Below are positions 61,293-64,000 of a stretch of DNA of 64,000 nucleotides, in pieces. Origin of the DNA: Chlorokybus atmophyticus (taxonomy: Eukaryota; Streptophyta; Chlorokybophyceae; Chlorokybales; Chlorokybaceae). The notes under the pieces are model-generated. The model saw nothing but the letters and a program-made list of their open reading frames with translations. It was not told the DNA's origin and made no database searches. The DNA is taken from assembly GCA_009103225.1 (NCBI GenBank), contig RHPI01002262.1, positions 847,213-911,212 on the forward strand, given 5' to 3'. Position 1 is the stretch's first letter, and each line of letters begins with the position of its first letter. The position numbers and the translations under genes are program-made.

Positions 61293-63700
61293 TCACATGT
61301 CCCTCCAGTCAAACTCCTTTGCATAATACGCGTTCGGCAGCCCGAGCCAGAACTTGAACCTCTGCAACGCCACCACTCCCGCACTATCATGTTGCTGCTG
61401 CTGATGCTTATACCCATGCCCCTTCTTATGCCCCAAACCGGACCCCGAGCTGTTGTTGTTGTTGTTGGGTGTATTGTTGGCGTACATGGCAGTACTCAAC
61501 TTGTTGCTATGTGTTGTGTTTCCGGGAAACAGCTCGATGAACAGCCTCTTGAACTTGAGTCTATCGGGCGCTATCCCGCTCGCTTCCATCTGATCGACGA
61601 GGTGTAGCGCGGCGTTGAACCTGCGCGCGCGCAAGCACACGTCCACGAGGGCGTCGTACGCCTTCTCGTCCACGCCCTCCGCGCCCAACTCGGCACGCAT
61701 CGCGTCGTACACGCGCATCGCGCCGTCCGCGTCACCCGCCTTGCCGTAACACTTGATGAGAGCGCCGAAAGTGGCGACGGTGGGACGGACACCAGAAGAC
61801 CTCATGCGCTGCACACGCACACGTACATGTTGTGAGTAGCTGCGTGTGACAAGTACAGTTGCTGTAGTGGGTGTGTGCGCACTAGATACATGCATGGAGG
61901 TGTGTATGTGGGTAAGGCAGGCTACAAGACAGTGTGATGAGAACACACACGCATGTACATCAGCCATACTCAGTCATGCTGTTGGGTTTGTTGACTGCAT
62001 ACCACTACAAGCACACACAACTACACACCTGCGCGCACATGCACACACAAAAACACGCATGCACGCACACGCACTGTACACATGCATGCCAACACAAGAC
62101 TACTCACCTGGTAGATTGCATTCGCATCGACAGCCCGTCCCACCCGCGCGAATGCATCAATGACCGTGTTGAATGCAACCACATCCGGCCTGATGTTGTT
62201 GCTGTTACTATTGTTGTCATCGCTTTGCATCTCCTCGAACAGTCTCAACGCGTCGTCCGGCTGTCTTACACACGCGTACCCGCGCATGAGCGTGGTGTAG
62301 CTCGTTACGTTGGGCCGCACGCCACCACCCGCACGCATCTCGTCGAAGAAACGTTGGGCGGCGGGAAGGTCCTCGTGGAGCACGCACGCCATAAGGAGAG
62401 TGTTGTAGGTCACGACGTTGGGAAAGGTGTCAACCTCCTTGTTGTTGTTGTTGTTGTTGTTGTTGTTGATGGTGTTGGTGATGATGATGTTGTTCACCTT
62501 GTTGGTGTTGTTGTTGTTTCTCGCCTCCTCCTCCTTGTTGTTGTTGACCTTCTGCTTGATGTTGTTGGTGACCTTCTTCTTCATGTCATTGAAGAGTGCT
62601 ATTGTCTCATCCAGTCTTCTTCTTTTGGCAAAGCCTGCCAGTAGCGCGTTGTGAACGGCTGGCGTGATGTCGATGTTGGCGATGTTGGCCTCGTCGTACA
62701 CGCCGAGGGCGAGCTCGAGGTTGTGCGCGCGCACGCACCCGCTGATAAGGTTGGTGTACGTCACCGCGTTGGGTTTATGCGTTGTGTTTGTACGCATCTT
62801 GCGCAGGAGGCTGAACGCGCTCTGCATGTCCGCTGCATCAGTGTAACCCTTCAATAGTTGGGTATATGTCTGAGCTGTTGGTTGTAAGCCCGCTTCGACC
62901 ATGTTGTCGCACGTCGTCACGGCGTGTGCGACATCTTTAAGAGCCACAAACGCGCCGATGAGGGCGTTGTATGTCACCTCCGTGGGGGCTATGTTGGCTT
63001 CGCGCATGCTTTCAAGCACACGAGAGGCCTCTTTTCTCCTCTTGTGCTTGCCATAAGCGTATATGAGCGTGTTGAAAGTGCGCTCGTTGGGTTTGAGACC
63101 CCTCTTTTTCATATCTTCAAGGATGCCTTCGATATCGCGCCAACTGCCTGCACGCGCGAACGCGTATATCGCCGCATTGAAGGCCTGGATGTCAATATCG
63201 ACCGGCCCTGAGGTGGATTTCAGCTCCTCCCACAGCAATATCGCCACGTGCTTGCGGGCCGCATCGCGCGCGAAACAACTCATTAGAGAGGTGTAAAGAG
63301 GGGGAGTGAGCTTCACGCCTTTCGCGCGTGCACGTAATAACAACTCCTCCGCGGTGTCGATGTCGCCAGCAGCCGCCGACGCAGTCACCAACGCCCTGAA
63401 CGCCGCATCTGATATCGGCGCATCGCCCATATCAACCAACCTCCTCGCATCACGCAGCCTCCTCTTGCGACAACACAACATGACCAACTTGTTGTACAAC
63501 TTCGCCTCGGGCGGGACGCTCATCGCTTGCAGCTCCGATATCACCCCCAGCGCGTGAGACATCCGCCCCTTCTCGATGCAGAAAGCCAGCTTCTTGTTCA
63601 GTGTCAAGGATGTCTTCTCGGGGCCGATATCACCCTCTCCCGCTGATGTTGACGCATGTGTGGCTGTCGCATCCTCACTCTCAGTTGATCCTTTCTCCAA
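61293..63700 (-). CDS. Chloroplast-type PPR protein, HCF152-like, 5' part beyond the window
   Basis: Two exons are clear, 63700-62108 and 61808-61293, joining in phase into about 703 residues of P-class 35-residue PPR motifs. Examples are TFNTLIYAYGKHKRRKEASR, VTYNALIGAFVALKDVAHAV and VTYTNLISGCVRAHNLELAL. I count at least a dozen. The C-terminus GIAPDRLKFKRLF ... FKFWLGLPNAYYAKEFDW strongly recalls the end of Arabidopsis HCF152 (FKFWLGLPNSYYGSEW). HCF152 is a chloroplast RNA-binding factor for psbB-psbH-petB transcript processing. Two Asn-rich, slippage-prone inserts interrupt the PPR array (62410-62560, 62195-62215) and another lies before the tail. An upstream exon, with the transit peptide, must lie left of 64000 on this strand; a minus-strand segment at about 63940-64000 reads RAQELGFRFKYSTVRHALDA and is a candidate. 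Orthology is inferred from the tail. Confidence 0.88.
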
Positions 63701-64000
63701 CTGCAAAACAACAATACCAATATGCCCACATACTCAGCAACATACACACACTTGGAAGCACGTGGTAATGTTGTCCAAACCGGTCACGAACATGACCCCG
63801 ACATACTTGTTATGTGTACGTGTGTACATGAGTGTATCTCTGTCGAACCTCTATCTCTGACTGTGCTACGTGTGTCTACTACTCAGGCAACCAAAACTGT
63901 GTCACAATACTGTGTTGTCTCATCTGCCGACGATGGCGTCTAGAGCATGGCGCACGGTGCTGTACTTGAACCTAAACCCGAGCTCCTGAGCCCGCCTCGG

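Overview
The window is nuclear DNA from a photosynthetic green-lineage eukaryote, most likely an alga with motile cells. Genes have many short exons with GT-AG introns (a few GC-AG), and the introns and intergenic DNA are full of CA/GT, GA and GTGC-type simple repeats. The 2-oxoglutarate dehydrogenase E1, a COX16-type protein and a chloroplast PPR protein with an HCF152-like C-terminus are all plant-like. A miniature LTR element primed by initiator-Met tRNA points the same way. A polycystin channel suggests a lineage that still makes cilia. A streptophyte alga fits best, but this is inference. The assembly has two N gaps (12784-12942, 45192-45879), single-N joins inside microsatellites, and an artefact-like poly-C/N/poly-G run at 26138-26370.

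Region 1 (1-30.6 kb) is accessory and repeat-rich. It holds a complete 510-bp TRIM retroelement and five copies of a repeat carrying a (GA)n tract. Beside these repeats lie copies of a small two-helix membrane protein gene (two intact, three broken). On the other side lie exons of a second gene family ('family X'). The blocks at 3.7-8.9 kb and 22-27.7 kb are diverged inverted copies of each other. An intact ULP2-type SUMO protease sits at 16.3-17.7 kb, and a DNA-transposon-like region with subterminal motifs and hairpins at 19.0-20.5 kb.

Region 2 (30.6-44.5 kb) has two large conserved plus-strand genes: a polycystin-2-type channel with an extremely long first extracellular loop (27 exons), and mitochondrial 2-oxoglutarate dehydrogenase E1 (8 exons, 1050 aa).

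Region 3 (48-64 kb) is gene-dense. It contains a 902-residue type I membrane protein built from three copies of a two-domain unit, whose cysteine module resembles the juxtamembrane module of plant LRR-VIII-1 receptor kinases but which has no LRRs and no kinase. It also contains a 676-residue coiled-coil protein, a 400-residue protein with an NGH repeat and C-terminal coiled coil, a divergent pair (unknown mitochondrial-type protein and COX16) with start codons 58 bp apart, and a PPR protein running off the right edge. Exon chains were assembled by hand; for the main genes every exon phase was checked and the coding lengths close in frame.
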